In this document: in pieces, positions 18,809 through 27,802 of the stretch
Layout: each line of letters starts with the position of its first letter
Position numbering within the stretch: the stretch's first letter is position 1
Notes under the pieces: generated by a model
The model's database searches: none
What the model was told of the DNA's origin: nothing
The model's input: the letters and a program-made list of their open reading frames with translations, nothing else
Origin: a virus
Length of the DNA stretch: 64,000 nucleotides
Reading direction: 5' to 3' (one strand)
IMG/VR virus record: IMGVR_UViG_3300013131_000036
Coordinates: 1 to 64,000 of that record
Position numbers and translations under genes: made by a program

Positions 18809-19689
18809 AATATAATACGGCAATAATTTATCTTACAGCCGACGAAAATTTCGTCAGTTACGGCACAATTGACGGGTATGTTTACCAAGATCCTATTTTT
18901 GGCTATGGGTTTACATATACAAACACTCTTTGTTCCGGCACGTTTGCATCATTGAGCGCGTATCCCCCGCTTTCAGCGCTTCCTGTAAATGATTATACAA
19001 ACACATCAACATTTTCTGCTTCAGAAAATATAGTTATTCGTCGGCACGAACAAAATGAATTTCTTTTTATAGCCCCTATTATCATTACATATTCTTTATC
19101 AGGTGTTCAACAAACCTTTTATAAAATACAAAAGGTTTCTTCAAATTTAAATAATAATTTAGTAGAAACAAACGTTAATTTGGTTAATCCGACATTAACC
19201 ACAATAAAAAGCGTGTCGGGAACATATGAAACGACTAAAAACTTTTTGGAATCATACAGTGCAAGTATCAGTTGTTATCGGGAAAATTTTTATGTTGATG
19301 TTTTTGTTATTCATTTAAGTTGCACACAACCCAGTATCATAGATCCTGTTTTGGATTATAAAATTTTAAATTATCAATTGTTGGATGATGCAAGAAATTA
19401 TTTGTTGACGCTTCAAGGATATAACATGTTAAATGTCCATTACGGAGTTTTAGGAACCGGTGATTATCTGTTCAACGCACCTCCTATAATAAGACCGGAA
19501 CTTCCCCCCCTTGAATTTGCAATTACAATTTTACCTGCCATAACTTCCGAGCCAATTTATCCGGTCATACCTCCTTTGAGTGCTTATTGTGCATTAATAA
19601 CAATTTTAAACAATGAACTATTGATAGGTGTTAATGTATTCAATCCAACTTATTTGGTTCCAATAAGTTGTGTTGCCCCGATATATTAA
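18805..19689 (+). CDS. Hypothetical tail protein sharing a C-terminal module with its neighbour
   Basis: A 294-residue protein. The start ATG at 18805 overlaps the upstream TGA, a clear sign of translational coupling. It is beta-rich and Tyr/Thr/Asn-rich. The C-terminus contains PPLSAYCALITILNN, closely similar to LPLSAYCAMVEIVNS in the preceding adhesin, and a 21-base stretch there is identical at the DNA level. The shared module probably mediates attachment of both proteins to the same partner, or reflects duplication. No other function can be read. Confidence 0.6.
   Translation: MKYNTAIIYLTADENFVSYGTIDGYVYQDPIFGYGFTYTNTLCSGTFASLSAYPPLSALPVNDYTNTSTFSASENIVIRRHEQNEFLFIAPIIITYSLSGVQQTFYKIQKVSSNLNNNLVETNVNLVNPTLTTIKSVSGTYETTKNFLESYSASISCYRENFYVDVFVIHLSCTQPSIIDPVLDYKILNYQLLDDARNYLLTLQGYNMLNVHYGVLGTGDYLFNAPPIIRPELPPLEFAITILPAITSEPIYPVIPPLSAYCALITILNNELLIGVNVFNPTYLVPISCVAPIY
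19573..19593 (+). repeat. 21-base direct repeat, copy 2
   Basis: Identical to 18683-18703, and in the equivalent part of the encoded C-terminal module. Confidence 0.85.
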
Positions 19690-19695
19690 TAAATA
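19688..19695 (+). promoter_or_regulatory. Late-promoter-like element AATAAATA
   Basis: It begins at the end of the preceding stop codon and ends 5 bases before the ATG at 19701, which helps choose that start. Confidence 0.5.
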
Positions 19696-19700
19696 TTTTT

Positions 19701-22700
19701 ATGCCTGTAAAATCATTTGATGACAATAATTGGTCGAACATGGAAGTTTTTTATGTTCAGGACAATGATTTACAAACCCATCAACAAAGAATATTCAGTG
19801 ATTCTTGCATAAATTTCGTATATCCTGAATTGTTTTCAAAAACATTTGACCAAAAAAATAATAATTATTCCACGATTGCTTTAACATCTTCAATTGGATT
19901 TTTAAAAGAATTTTCATTAACAAATCCAAATCAAACTGGAAACGGTTTTGTCACTACTATCAGCAATGGTTTGGCCAGCGTAAAAGACACGGCGCAACGT
20001 TTTTGGGCCATATCACCGATAGTTTCATCCAATTATATGGATATAACCACAAATAATTTTTTCGGAGGAAAAAATTCCAATTATTATTTTGAAGTAGATT
20101 TCTTGCCAAACAATCTTTGCAGAGTTTCACACGAATATTACAATGTAAGATATTATTTAAATGTAAATTTTCTTACCAATCGTGTTTATCTGCTTTCATC
20201 CACAACTGACATTTACAACACAAACAGCCTGTATCATCAGGCTTTCGAATACATTTTAGATGCAACCAACAATTGCATGGCTTTGTTTTACAGAAAAAAC
20301 AACAATGTTTATACATTAGTAAGGGAAAGTTCCTCTTTAGGATTTGTTCCTTTGACAGGAAGTGATGTTCAATTAACCCCGCAGAATACATTTAATATTT
20401 TGCCAATAAAATTTAATCTTTTGGATTCTCTTTCATCCAGATGGTTTTCATATACAAAACAATTTGATACGAACAATTTAAATGTGGATTGTTCGCAATC
20501 AGAAATAATAAAAAACCAAGTCATATTTCATAGTGAATTTAACAACATATCCTCTGAACGAATTCCTTATAATTTTATAACAGAAAAAAACAACTTAACT
20601 CCCCAATCTGAGAATGTTTCATACGGTGAAAATAAAGAACTTAGAAAATATGTATCTTTAAACACAGGATCATTTCAGGAAAAGGGAAATCTAAAATTTT
20701 CTCAGAATTACCAAAGCAAAATAAACGAATACAGGTTTGAACCGGGAAGATTGACTTACTTCCATACATCTTTGGATATGGGTGAATATAATTTCATCAA
20801 CATCAATGATTCAAAATTAGCCGAATCCGGGGCGGTTTATTCAAATACTCCTGAATTTTCCGATAAAATATGGAAAAAAAATGCAGATTATAAAAATACG
20901 TCAAATCAGGGGAATCCTCGGGGGGAAATTAACGGTACCTGGCTTTGCTCATGGTTGAGCGGTTCTTCAAATCCCAATACACGTCCTGTCTGGTATGATC
21001 GATATTTTTTACCGAATAAAACAACACGGCAATTGGCTTTTTCGGCCAATGATGTTTTTGCATATGAAAGTTATTATGATTGTATAACAAAACAATTGAA
21101 TGTTCCGTCAGAAATTTTTGATATAAAAAGTCAATTAACGTTTGAACCTTATACTCTTTATGCGTATTATAGAATAGGAAAACAGGATATTGATGAATAT
21201 ATAAATAAAAACGATTCTTCAGTTCTTTTTAATGGAATCGATCAATATTTGCAAACAAACGGCACTGTGTTGGCTCCTTCAAACGGTGTTTATAAATTTT
21301 TGGGAAATGTGTATGCGATAAATGAAACAATTAATAGTAAAAATTTTGATAATCGATTCACATTTTTCTTTACAATAGGAAGCAAAGATTTTCGTGTGCC
21401 ATTTGGACATGAAATCGTTGGTAATTACAAAAATACCGGCATAGGAATTTATTCTGACCGGGCAGTGACCCCTTTTGTTCGGACTATTGACGGAAACAAA
21501 GTAAAAATTTACAATTCAGAATGGAGTTTAATAGACACAATAGAATTTAACAAGCCCATTTTAGACCTTGTTCAAATTGAAAGTCTGGATGATTATTTTG
21601 TTTTGGACAATTCAGGCGAACTTTTTCAAATAAATTCTCAAAACACAATTACAGACAGTTCCCAGTACAATCCCCTTTCATCAACTATATCGCATTTTTC
21701 CGATGCAACAAGCACATATTTCTTGGTATCACCAGTGGGTGACTTTGTTTCTTACAACCGAAAAACAGAAAAATTTGATTATAATGATCTGGTTAAACAA
21801 TATTCCACAACTCCCATGGTAAGTGCCAAATCTTTGAAAAAAATAGGAAATGCGATTTATATATTGGATGGGGGCGATTCAGAAATACGTGACCAAGTTA
21901 GAATTTTTTACAATTCAAACGGAGAAATAAAAGAATGGAACGTTTCTAGCAATAATATTGAAACCCGCATTTACAATAGTAGCGGGGCCATAACTACATT
22001 TACAATTGATAATGATTTGAACTTTTTTATATTCGATAACAATTCAACCTGTTATGTCCACAATTCTGCCGGATTCGTTATCAATTCATTTAAATTACCC
22101 GTAAGTGCTCAAAATGTAATTGCCAGTGATTATTGTTCAACTTACGTGGCAGGAGAAAATATTTCCACAGTTTATGCCATATGTTCAACAACCAACACAA
22201 CAGGATCAGTGGCTTTGATAGACACAAAAACATTTGAAGCAAATGAAAACGTAATTACATTGGATTATCCTGTTTCCGCTTGTTTTACTGTTCCCACCAC
22301 AAATTCAGTTTATAATCATGAAATTATAAACCAAACATATCCCAAAAATGGGTTGACCATAAGAATCAATCTTCCGAATGTGTATCCGTCCGAATCTTCA
22401 GAGGAATTAAACCTTTCTTTTGACATAAACCAATTAAATTTTGGTTATCATCAGTTTGCCTTATCATTTGATTCTGTAAAAGGAAATTGTGTTTTATTTG
22501 TGGATGGTCAAATCGCGACATCAAAAACCTTCAGCCCCGGAAAATACACATTAAGTGAAATTATCAGTGAACCTTTTACATATGGAACCACTCAATATTT
22601 TGCCGGAATTAATTTGTATGATAAATTAAAAATAGAAAATGCATTCACAGTCAAAAACATGGATATTCGTGATGTGTTTTTCTTCACGAAAGCTTTGGAT

Positions 22701-22982
22701 TATTATACCATAAGATTAATTCAAAAATATTCTAAAAACATTCAGCCCCTGTTATTCAATCTCCCTTCGGAAAATAGAAATTATACAGACACAATTGACA
22801 AGTTTTTCCGTCAAAGAGTACCTTATCACAAATCTCCAGCAATAAACATTTCCATAAACAATTCCAGAATAACAGACTCAACTGCACGAGCCTATGTGCA
22901 ACAGCAATTAAATACCATATTGTTGAACAATCTTCCGTACATGACTGAAATTAAAGATTTGGTATGGAGAGAAAATTTGTGA
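19701..22982 (+). CDS. Large tail protein with propeller-like and LamG-like domains
   Basis: A 1093-residue protein. The ATG at 19701 is chosen because it follows a TAAATA element; an in-frame TTG at 19668 would overlap the upstream gene. The middle (about 590-850) has propeller-like strands such as IESLDDYFVLDNSGELFQIN and LKKIGNAIYILDGGDSEI. Residues about 905-1010 look like a concanavalin/LamG fold: QFALSFDSVKGNCVLFVDGQ, then DIRDVFFFTKALDYYTIRLI, the characteristic 'D-x-R-v-F-x-x-A-L-s' ending. The last 80 residues are helical. A peripheral baseplate or adhesin role is likely. The 3' end overlaps the next gene by 19 bases. Confidence 0.65.
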   Translation: MPVKSFDDNNWSNMEVFYVQDNDLQTHQQRIFSDSCINFVYPELFSKTFDQKNNNYSTIALTSSIGFLKEFSLTNPNQTGNGFVTTISNGLASVKDTAQRFWAISPIVSSNYMDITTNNFFGGKNSNYYFEVDFLPNNLCRVSHEYYNVRYYLNVNFLTNRVYLLSSTTDIYNTNSLYHQAFEYILDATNNCMALFYRKNNNVYTLVRESSSLGFVPLTGSDVQLTPQNTFNILPIKFNLLDSLSSRWFSYTKQFDTNNLNVDCSQSEIIKNQVIFHSEFNNISSERIPYNFITEKNNLTPQSENVSYGENKELRKYVSLNTGSFQEKGNLKFSQNYQSKINEYRFEPGRLTYFHTSLDMGEYNFININDSKLAESGAVYSNTPEFSDKIWKKNADYKNTSNQGNPRGEINGTWLCSWLSGSSNPNTRPVWYDRYFLPNKTTRQLAFSANDVFAYESYYDCITKQLNVPSEIFDIKSQLTFEPYTLYAYYRIGKQDIDEYINKNDSSVLFNGIDQYLQTNGTVLAPSNGVYKFLGNVYAINETINSKNFDNRFTFFFTIGSKDFRVPFGHEIVGNYKNTGIGIYSDRAVTPFVRTIDGNKVKIYNSEWSLIDTIEFNKPILDLVQIESLDDYFVLDNSGELFQINSQNTITDSSQYNPLSSTISHFSDATSTYFLVSPVGDFVSYNRKTEKFDYNDLVKQYSTTPMVSAKSLKKIGNAIYILDGGDSEIRDQVRIFYNSNGEIKEWNVSSNNIETRIYNSSGAITTFTIDNDLNFFIFDNNSTCYVHNSAGFVINSFKLPVSAQNVIASDYCSTYVAGENISTVYAICSTTNTTGSVALIDTKTFEANENVITLDYPVSACFTVPTTNSVYNHEIINQTYPKNGLTIRINLPNVYPSESSEELNLSFDINQLNFGYHQFALSFDSVKGNCVLFVDGQIATSKTFSPGKYTLSEIISEPFTYGTTQYFAGINLYDKLKIENAFTVKNMDIRDVFFFTKALDYYTIRLIQKYSKNIQPLLFNLPSENRNYTDTIDKFFRQRVPYHKSPAINISINNSRITDSTARAYVQQQLNTILLNNLPYMTEIKDLVWRENL

Positions 22983-24736
22983 AAAATATTTCCCAATCAT
23001 TTCAGGAAGAAAATTTAATTTTTGATCGAGTGGTGGGGGATTTTGTCAACTTGCCTTATCAGTTTGATAAAATTCAAATTCCCGTCAATGAATTGAGCGT
23101 TTCAGGTGCTTTGAATTTGCGTTTGGATTATTTGTACAAAAATCTTTTATATCTTTATTCTCGAACCAAAATTCTCACAAATCAAATACCGTATTCCTAT
23201 ACAAATTGGTTGGGGGTTCCTTCCGGACAAAATCAAATCAAATGGAATTTAACAACGACGCCAAACACCAGTGGTGCATCGTTTTTAAACGTGGGTCTTT
23301 CTGCACTGGATGGTATACGTGATTTTGTTGTGGTTCCCACCTCAGACAATGAAAATAGAATTTTGATAGCTTCCCAGGGGCAAACAATATTTTTCTCAAA
23401 ATTTAATAAAGACTATACAACTTTCAATATTTTGCTTTCCAGCATTTATGTGGATGAGCAGACACAATTGAGGAACGGAAACATAACCGATTTGATTTTG
23501 AATCAAAACGATCTTTATGTTGTTGATGCTGTTAACAATGAAATTATATTATATGATGTTGAAGGTTTTATTGGAGGAGAAAATGTAAAACTCAATAAAC
23601 GATATCTAAAAAAAATCATAGGCGGTCAGGGAGGACGTTACGACAACAACGAATTTAATAATCCTTATGCTGCCGATTTGTATCTTTCCACATTGGTGGT
23701 CATGGACAGCGGAAATTCCTCTTTAAAGTTTTTCGATAGCCAACTTAATTGGAGATATTCATTAACGTTAAAAAAACTTTTTTCCACATATACGATTGTT
23801 GACATCAAACTTCACAAAAATCAATCCACGAACATAACCGAAATATTCCTTCTTTCCAAAGAAAACAAGATTATCATAGTTGATATATCAAATTCTTCCT
23901 ACAAAATAATAGATTTTTCAGAGGAAACAATTTTTGGTGAATATGCAATAAAATATGTGTTTAGTCAGGAAAATTCGAATATTTTTTATATTTTAACAAA
24001 CAAATCCTTGTATAAAAAATATTTTTCAAGACCCACAACAAAAATTGGAAAATATAATTTAACAAAGGACAACATTTTTAATTATAGTTTGCAGGCTTTG
24101 GATCTTTATTTAAACGAGAATGTGGATGATATATTGTTGTTTTCGTCCACAACATTGGGTACAAATATTTCGGGAGGTCAGTTTTTTAGATTTTTGGAGC
24201 CAAATACCACAAACAATATGCTTTACTCTTATGATTTTGAAATATTTTCTTCACAACAAATTCACGTGGAGGATGACGAATATTCTCAAAGTTTTGTTTT
24301 CAATAAAAGCATAAGCAAACTTATCAACAACAATTACATTCTTTTGAATCAGGCGCGGCAAAGATTCAAGTTTGATCTGGATCCATTTCTTCCACTTTCT
24401 GCTGTGGACATTCAAATGACAAATCAAGACATTTATGAAAGTTATAGATTTGTAAAAAATATCTATATGGACGATTCGTTTTTATCAGGTCCGGCACTAA
24501 ACATTAACTGTGATAATTTTATTGGAAATAATGAAAATTATCAAAGTGATGTGATAAACAGGTGTTTATATAAATTATATTTGCAACAATTAGCTATTCT
24601 TGATGTGATTCAAGGTGATACGCCCCTGCCAATACCAATATTCAAAACAGATTGCAATATTATTACCATAGACGCCGGTGCTGATATGATAGGTGTTGGA
24701 GATGGTGCATTTATAATCGGCATCCTCTGCACATAA
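22964..24736 (+). CDS. Tail protein with NHL-like propeller
   Basis: A 590-residue protein. The ATG at 22964 overlaps the previous gene by 19 bases; a GTG at 22979 overlapping its TGA is an alternative start. After a helical N-terminus (about 1-75) come propeller-like strands: RDFVVVPTSDNENRILIAS, NQNDLYVVDAVNNEIILYD, ADLYLSTLVVMDSGNSSLKFFD and TEIFLLSKENKIIIVDI. The IIGGQGGRYDNNEFNNPY segment resembles the 'G-x-g-x-fnxP-x-g-v-a' linkers of NHL repeats. The C-terminus is hydrophobic and Gly-rich. It belongs to the run of peripheral tail proteins that ends here. Confidence 0.65.
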   Translation: MERKFVKNISQSFQEENLIFDRVVGDFVNLPYQFDKIQIPVNELSVSGALNLRLDYLYKNLLYLYSRTKILTNQIPYSYTNWLGVPSGQNQIKWNLTTTPNTSGASFLNVGLSALDGIRDFVVVPTSDNENRILIASQGQTIFFSKFNKDYTTFNILLSSIYVDEQTQLRNGNITDLILNQNDLYVVDAVNNEIILYDVEGFIGGENVKLNKRYLKKIIGGQGGRYDNNEFNNPYAADLYLSTLVVMDSGNSSLKFFDSQLNWRYSLTLKKLFSTYTIVDIKLHKNQSTNITEIFLLSKENKIIIVDISNSSYKIIDFSEETIFGEYAIKYVFSQENSNIFYILTNKSLYKKYFSRPTTKIGKYNLTKDNIFNYSLQALDLYLNENVDDILLFSSTTLGTNISGGQFFRFLEPNTTNNMLYSYDFEIFSSQQIHVEDDEYSQSFVFNKSISKLINNNYILLNQARQRFKFDLDPFLPLSAVDIQMTNQDIYESYRFVKNIYMDDSFLSGPALNINCDNFIGNNENYQSDVINRCLYKLYLQQLAILDVIQGDTPLPIPIFKTDCNIITIDAGADMIGVGDGAFIIGILCT

Positions 24737-24749
24737 TATGCAATTAATT

Positions 24750-24757
24750 TATAAATA
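24750..24757 (+). promoter_or_regulatory. Late promoter element TATAAATA (exact)
   Basis: All eight bases match the T4 late element. It ends 5 bases before the ATG at 24763, so a T4-like start site would coincide with the start codon. Confidence 0.65.
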
Positions 24758-24762
24758 AATAT

Positions 24763-25386
24763 ATGGCTGGCAATTATCCTTTTCACGGAAAGCTTCATCG
24801 TTCCACCCACCATACCAATCCCACTCCGGGCATATTGGAAAGTGGAACCGATCCTGTTGCCGGACCCAATTCCAAATTTCAGGGAATTTTTTACACTCAA
24901 GATCAAGGCACAAGTGAAAACTGGTATAGTGCATATTTAACACTTCAAGCCAATAGCGGTTATTGGGTCAGCGTTTACACCACAGTTCAAACAAACAGTT
25001 CCGATTGGGAAAGTGTTTATACTCATGTTTTATCTTTCAGTTCCAATTGGCAAAGCACTTATATAACAGTTAATACACTTTCCGGAAGCTGGTCTTCAGT
25101 TTATACAACGGTCAAAGCTGACAGTGCATATTGGGCGGAAGCATATGCAAATCTTGTGGCCAACAGTGCAAATTATACCTCATTCCTTTCATCGGTTGGA
25201 TTTGGCAACATTCTTTCTCCAAATGTTTTTTATCAGGACAGAATACAGGCGTTAGATCTGAATTATGCTTCTGTGCAGGCGGCAGTATCCGCCCTGCATG
25301 AACGGGTAAATGCTCTTTACGTAATGTTTACTGGTCTGACCGCCAACCAATCCACCATCATTGTTTCCATAACCAGCAACAATTAA
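24763..25386 (+). CDS. Coiled-coil fibre with 14-residue repeats; whisker (fibritin)-like candidate
   Basis: A 207-residue protein. A 50-residue N-terminal anchor is followed by six tandem 14-residue repeats of the form x-W-x-S-x-Y-x-x-V-x-x-x-S-x (residues 53-136). Fourteen residues equal two heptads, which fits a trimeric coiled coil with Trp, Tyr and Val facing inward. A short C-terminal helix around QAAVSALHERVNALYVMF could be a trimerising end. It lies directly before the gp13 gene, where T4 carries wac (fibritin, neck whiskers), so a whisker-like neck fibre is proposed from position and architecture. Confidence 0.65.
   Translation: MAGNYPFHGKLHRSTHHTNPTPGILESGTDPVAGPNSKFQGIFYTQDQGTSENWYSAYLTLQANSGYWVSVYTTVQTNSSDWESVYTHVLSFSSNWQSTYITVNTLSGSWSSVYTTVKADSAYWAEAYANLVANSANYTSFLSSVGFGNILSPNVFYQDRIQALDLNYASVQAAVSALHERVNALYVMFTGLTANQSTIIVSITSNN
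24919..25170 (+). repeat. Six tandem 42-base coding repeats
   Basis: They encode six 14-residue units with Trp at position 2, Tyr at 6 and mostly Ser at 13. The protein pattern is clear while the DNA copies have diverged, so this is an old expansion. Confidence 0.8.
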
Positions 25387-25387
25387 T

Positions 25388-26392
25388 ATGAGCCTAAGTT
25401 GTACAGTCACACAAAACGTCAGCACGTTTTACAGCACAAATCTGAATAGCCGGATCCAGGCATTCAATGATCTGGGCATTCGTATCAGCCGTCAGTTGGG
25501 AGCACCTCTTGTTAATGTGGAAATTCATCAGGACCAACTTTATGAAAACATAGCGATTGCCGTGGAAATGTTCAGCAAGTTCGCAGGTTATACCGAAGAA
25601 TATGTTGTGTTTGATAGCGCACTTTATGATGAAGGAAAAGGATTGCGTCTGGATACATTGTTCAGTTTGACCCCGGATTTCAATTTCCGTTACGATGTTC
25701 GCAACACCAGCATCAACAGCATGTACAACATTGGTAACATGGTGATTGGAGATCCGGAAAATCCCATGGCGTTTCAAGTTGCAAGTCCGGATCCAGAGGG
25801 AAATTTTGCGGATCAGATTTCCATTTTGAATTCCTATGATTATCTTGTTAAAACATACCGCAAGGTCATAGACATTCGGTATTTTGAAGAAGGTAGTAGC
25901 ACAGGAGTCAACACATTGTTCACAATCGAACAAACACTGGCCCAACAAACTTATTTCAGTTATGCCATGGGTAATTACGGATTTGATTTGGTTAGCTGGT
26001 ACATCCTCAAAGATTGGTTGAAAAACCGAGAAAAACTATTGAGCATTCCTCGTGCTGTTAAATTTGATGAACGCACACAATACATGCAAATGTATCCACC
26101 TCCCCGGGATTCCAGATTTTATGGAGTTTTAAATTGTTATGTGGAACGTCCAGTTCAACAACTGATTCAGGAACAATGGGTGCAACAATATGCCCTTGCA
26201 TTGACCAAGATTGCCGTGGGACATGTGCGCGGAAAATACACCGCTGTAAACCTTTTCGGAGGGGGGCAACTCAATTATAATGACATGCTTCAACAAGGTC
26301 TTCGAGAAAAAGAAGAATTGGAGAAGCGGTTGTATGAGGGCTCGGCTCCTGGACTGGGCGATGCAAGCCCCGTACAAATGCTGGTTGGATAA
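25388..26392 (+). CDS. 13: Neck protein, gp13-like
   Basis: A 334-residue protein (T4 gp13 is 309). The N-terminal LGAPLVNVEIHQDQLYENIAIA and the long C-terminal block WVQQYALALTKIAVGHVRGKY, followed by FGGGQLNYNDMLQQGLREKEELEKRL, are the strongest family marks. gp13 with gp14 completes the head and forms the tail-joining neck. It starts one base after the whisker-like gene. Downstream gene 4, another head-completion gene, agrees with the call. Confidence 0.85.
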   Translation: MSLSCTVTQNVSTFYSTNLNSRIQAFNDLGIRISRQLGAPLVNVEIHQDQLYENIAIAVEMFSKFAGYTEEYVVFDSALYDEGKGLRLDTLFSLTPDFNFRYDVRNTSINSMYNIGNMVIGDPENPMAFQVASPDPEGNFADQISILNSYDYLVKTYRKVIDIRYFEEGSSTGVNTLFTIEQTLAQQTYFSYAMGNYGFDLVSWYILKDWLKNREKLLSIPRAVKFDERTQYMQMYPPPRDSRFYGVLNCYVERPVQQLIQEQWVQQYALALTKIAVGHVRGKYTAVNLFGGGQLNYNDMLQQGLREKEELEKRLYEGSAPGLGDASPVQMLVG

Positions 26393-26422
26393 TTTTGAAA
26401 ATAATTCCAATTTAGGAGACGC

Positions 26423-26896
26423 ATGATTCCTCTCCAAAAAAATTCAAGATTCATTCAAGGAATTTTTTCTCCCAAGAATGAAAACAAATATGTGGGAAAA
26501 AAGCCCATTGTTTATCGTTCATCCTATGAACTTAAATTTTTTCGTTTTTGTGATGACAATCCAAATGTTTCTCGCTGGGCCAGTGAGAGTGTGAAAATTC
26601 CTTACTTTCATCCTTTTGAAAAATGCAGTCGTCTTTATCATGTGGATTTGAACATGGTGATAAAAGAAGGAGACGTTTATAAAAAGTATCTGGTGGAGAT
26701 CAAACCAGAGAAACAAACACGGAAACCTGATTTCACAAACAGCAAATGCCGAAAAGCCACAATGCTTTATGAACAAATGACTTACGTAACAAATTGTGCA
26801 AAATGGGAAGCAGCCAAAAATTTTGCAAAGAAACACGACATGCAGTTCGTTATCCTCACAGAGAAAAATTTAAAAATAAATCCATCGAAAAAATAA
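26423..26896 (+). CDS. 4: Head completion protein, gp4-like
   Basis: A 157-residue protein. Marks of the family are the N-terminal FIQGIFSPKNENKYVG, then YRSSYELKFFRFCDDNPNV, the SESVKIPY block, and HVDLNMVIKEG followed by KKYLVEIKPEKQ. The E...D...E-x-K layout resembles the TnsA/restriction-type nuclease fold, which fits trimming of packaged DNA ends, but activity is inferred. An AGGAG Shine-Dalgarno sequence precedes the ATG. Confidence 0.88.
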   Translation: MIPLQKNSRFIQGIFSPKNENKYVGKKPIVYRSSYELKFFRFCDDNPNVSRWASESVKIPYFHPFEKCSRLYHVDLNMVIKEGDVYKKYLVEIKPEKQTRKPDFTNSKCRKATMLYEQMTYVTNCAKWEAAKNFAKKHDMQFVILTEKNLKINPSKK

Positions 26897-26904
26897 CGAA
26901 TTTG

Positions 26905-26912
26905 TATAAATA
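26905..26912 (+). promoter_or_regulatory. Late promoter element TATAAATA (exact)
   Basis: Exact match, ending 8 bases before the ATG of the prohead protease gene at 26921. Confidence 0.65.
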
Positions 26913-26920
26913 TTTAAACA

Positions 26921-27601
26921 ATGAGTGATGGTCTAAAGCTGATCGTTGAACGTCCCGCATCGAATGATGATTTCGAATATGTGTTGGAGGAAAAAAATCC
27001 AAATCAACCTGCTACTCTTTATATCAAAGGTCCTTACATGATGGCCGAACAAGCCAATCGCAACCGGCGCATTTACAATCTGGAAGAAATGGCCAAGGAA
27101 GTGGGTCGTTACACCAGCGAAATGATCCGGAATAATCGCAGCATGGGCGAACTGAATCATCCCCAAACTCCGGAAGTGAATCTGGAACGGGTTTGTCACA
27201 TGGTCACGGAACTGCGTCAGGACGGAAATATTTTTTACGGCAAGAGCAAAGTTCTGAGCACACCCATGGGCATGATTGTGAAGAGCTTGATTCAAGACGG
27301 AGTCAAGGTCGGCATGAGCAGCCGCGCCCTGGGAAAACTGACAGAAGCAGGTAACGGCACCAACAAAGTAACTGATCTGCGTTTGGTCGCAATTGATTGT
27401 GTTGCGGATCCGTCGTTCCCCAAGGCATTTGTGGATGGTATTTTGGAAAGCAAACAATTTGTTTTGAAAGAAAGCGGACAATATGAAGAAGTGTATGACA
27501 GCTTCGGAGATGCGCTTCGTAATTTGCCAAAAAATGATGTGGAGAATTTCCTGAAAGAACAGGTGGTTTTGTTCTTTAGAAAACTCAGTTCAAAAAGCTA
27601 A
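26921..27601 (+). CDS. 21: Prohead core protease, gp21-like
   Basis: A 226-residue serine protease of the herpes-assemblin-like fold. Visible catalytic residues are His80 in GELNHP and Ser133 or Ser134 in GMSSRA, with AIDCVADPSFP following near residue 157. T4 gp21 is 212 residues; it cuts scaffold, capsid and internal proteins after Glu in Leu/Ile-x-Glu sites. The following genes (core protein, scaffold, capsid) are its expected substrates, in the same order as in T4-type phages. Confidence 0.93.
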   Translation: MSDGLKLIVERPASNDDFEYVLEEKNPNQPATLYIKGPYMMAEQANRNRRIYNLEEMAKEVGRYTSEMIRNNRSMGELNHPQTPEVNLERVCHMVTELRQDGNIFYGKSKVLSTPMGMIVKSLIQDGVKVGMSSRALGKLTEAGNGTNKVTDLRLVAIDCVADPSFPKAFVDGILESKQFVLKESGQYEEVYDSFGDALRNLPKNDVENFLKEQVVLFFRKLSSKS

Positions 27602-27604
27602 ATA
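27597..27604 (+). promoter_or_regulatory. Late-promoter-like element GCTAAATA
   Basis: It overlaps the end of the protease gene and ends 8 bases before the ATG at 27613. Confidence 0.4.
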
Positions 27605-27612
27605 TAAAAACC

Positions 27613-27762
27613 ATGGATAATAAACAAAAAGCCCTGATCAGCAATTTTCTCAAATGTCTTACTGAAAAAGACTATAGCAACGCCAAAAAGTCCCTGCAGG
27701 CAGTCATGGACATTAAATTGCAAAATCGCATCCAGAACGCCGTCAAGGATTTAAAAAAATAA
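27613..27762 (+). CDS. Small prohead core protein candidate
   Basis: A 49-residue protein, ATG at 27613 and TAA at 27760-27762. It is basic and helical (NFLKCLTEKDYSNAKKSL, then LQNRIQNAVKDL). It lies between the protease and scaffold genes, where T4-type phages carry small prohead core genes (T4 67 and 68 are in this cluster). It resembles short core proteins in related phages, in my recollection, but the call is mainly positional. Confidence 0.7.
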   Translation: MDNKQKALISNFLKCLTEKDYSNAKKSLQAVMDIKLQNRIQNAVKDLKK

Positions 27763-27789
27763 AAAAATCAAAAAAATAGAAAGGTTTTA

Positions 27790-27797
27790 AATAAATA
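27790..27797 (+). promoter_or_regulatory. Late-promoter-like element AATAAATA
   Basis: It ends 5 bases before the ATG of the scaffold gene at 27803. Seven of eight bases match. Confidence 0.5.
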
Positions 27798-27802
27798 ATT
27801 TT

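Noticed and set aside
24919-25170. Possible non-coding tandem repeat
   Set aside because: The 42-base period is a coding repeat of 14 residues in one continuous frame.
26933-27481. Long open frame antisense to the prohead protease gene
   Set aside because: The forward frame has clear gp21 motifs; the antisense frame has no recognisable domain and its length comes from codon bias.
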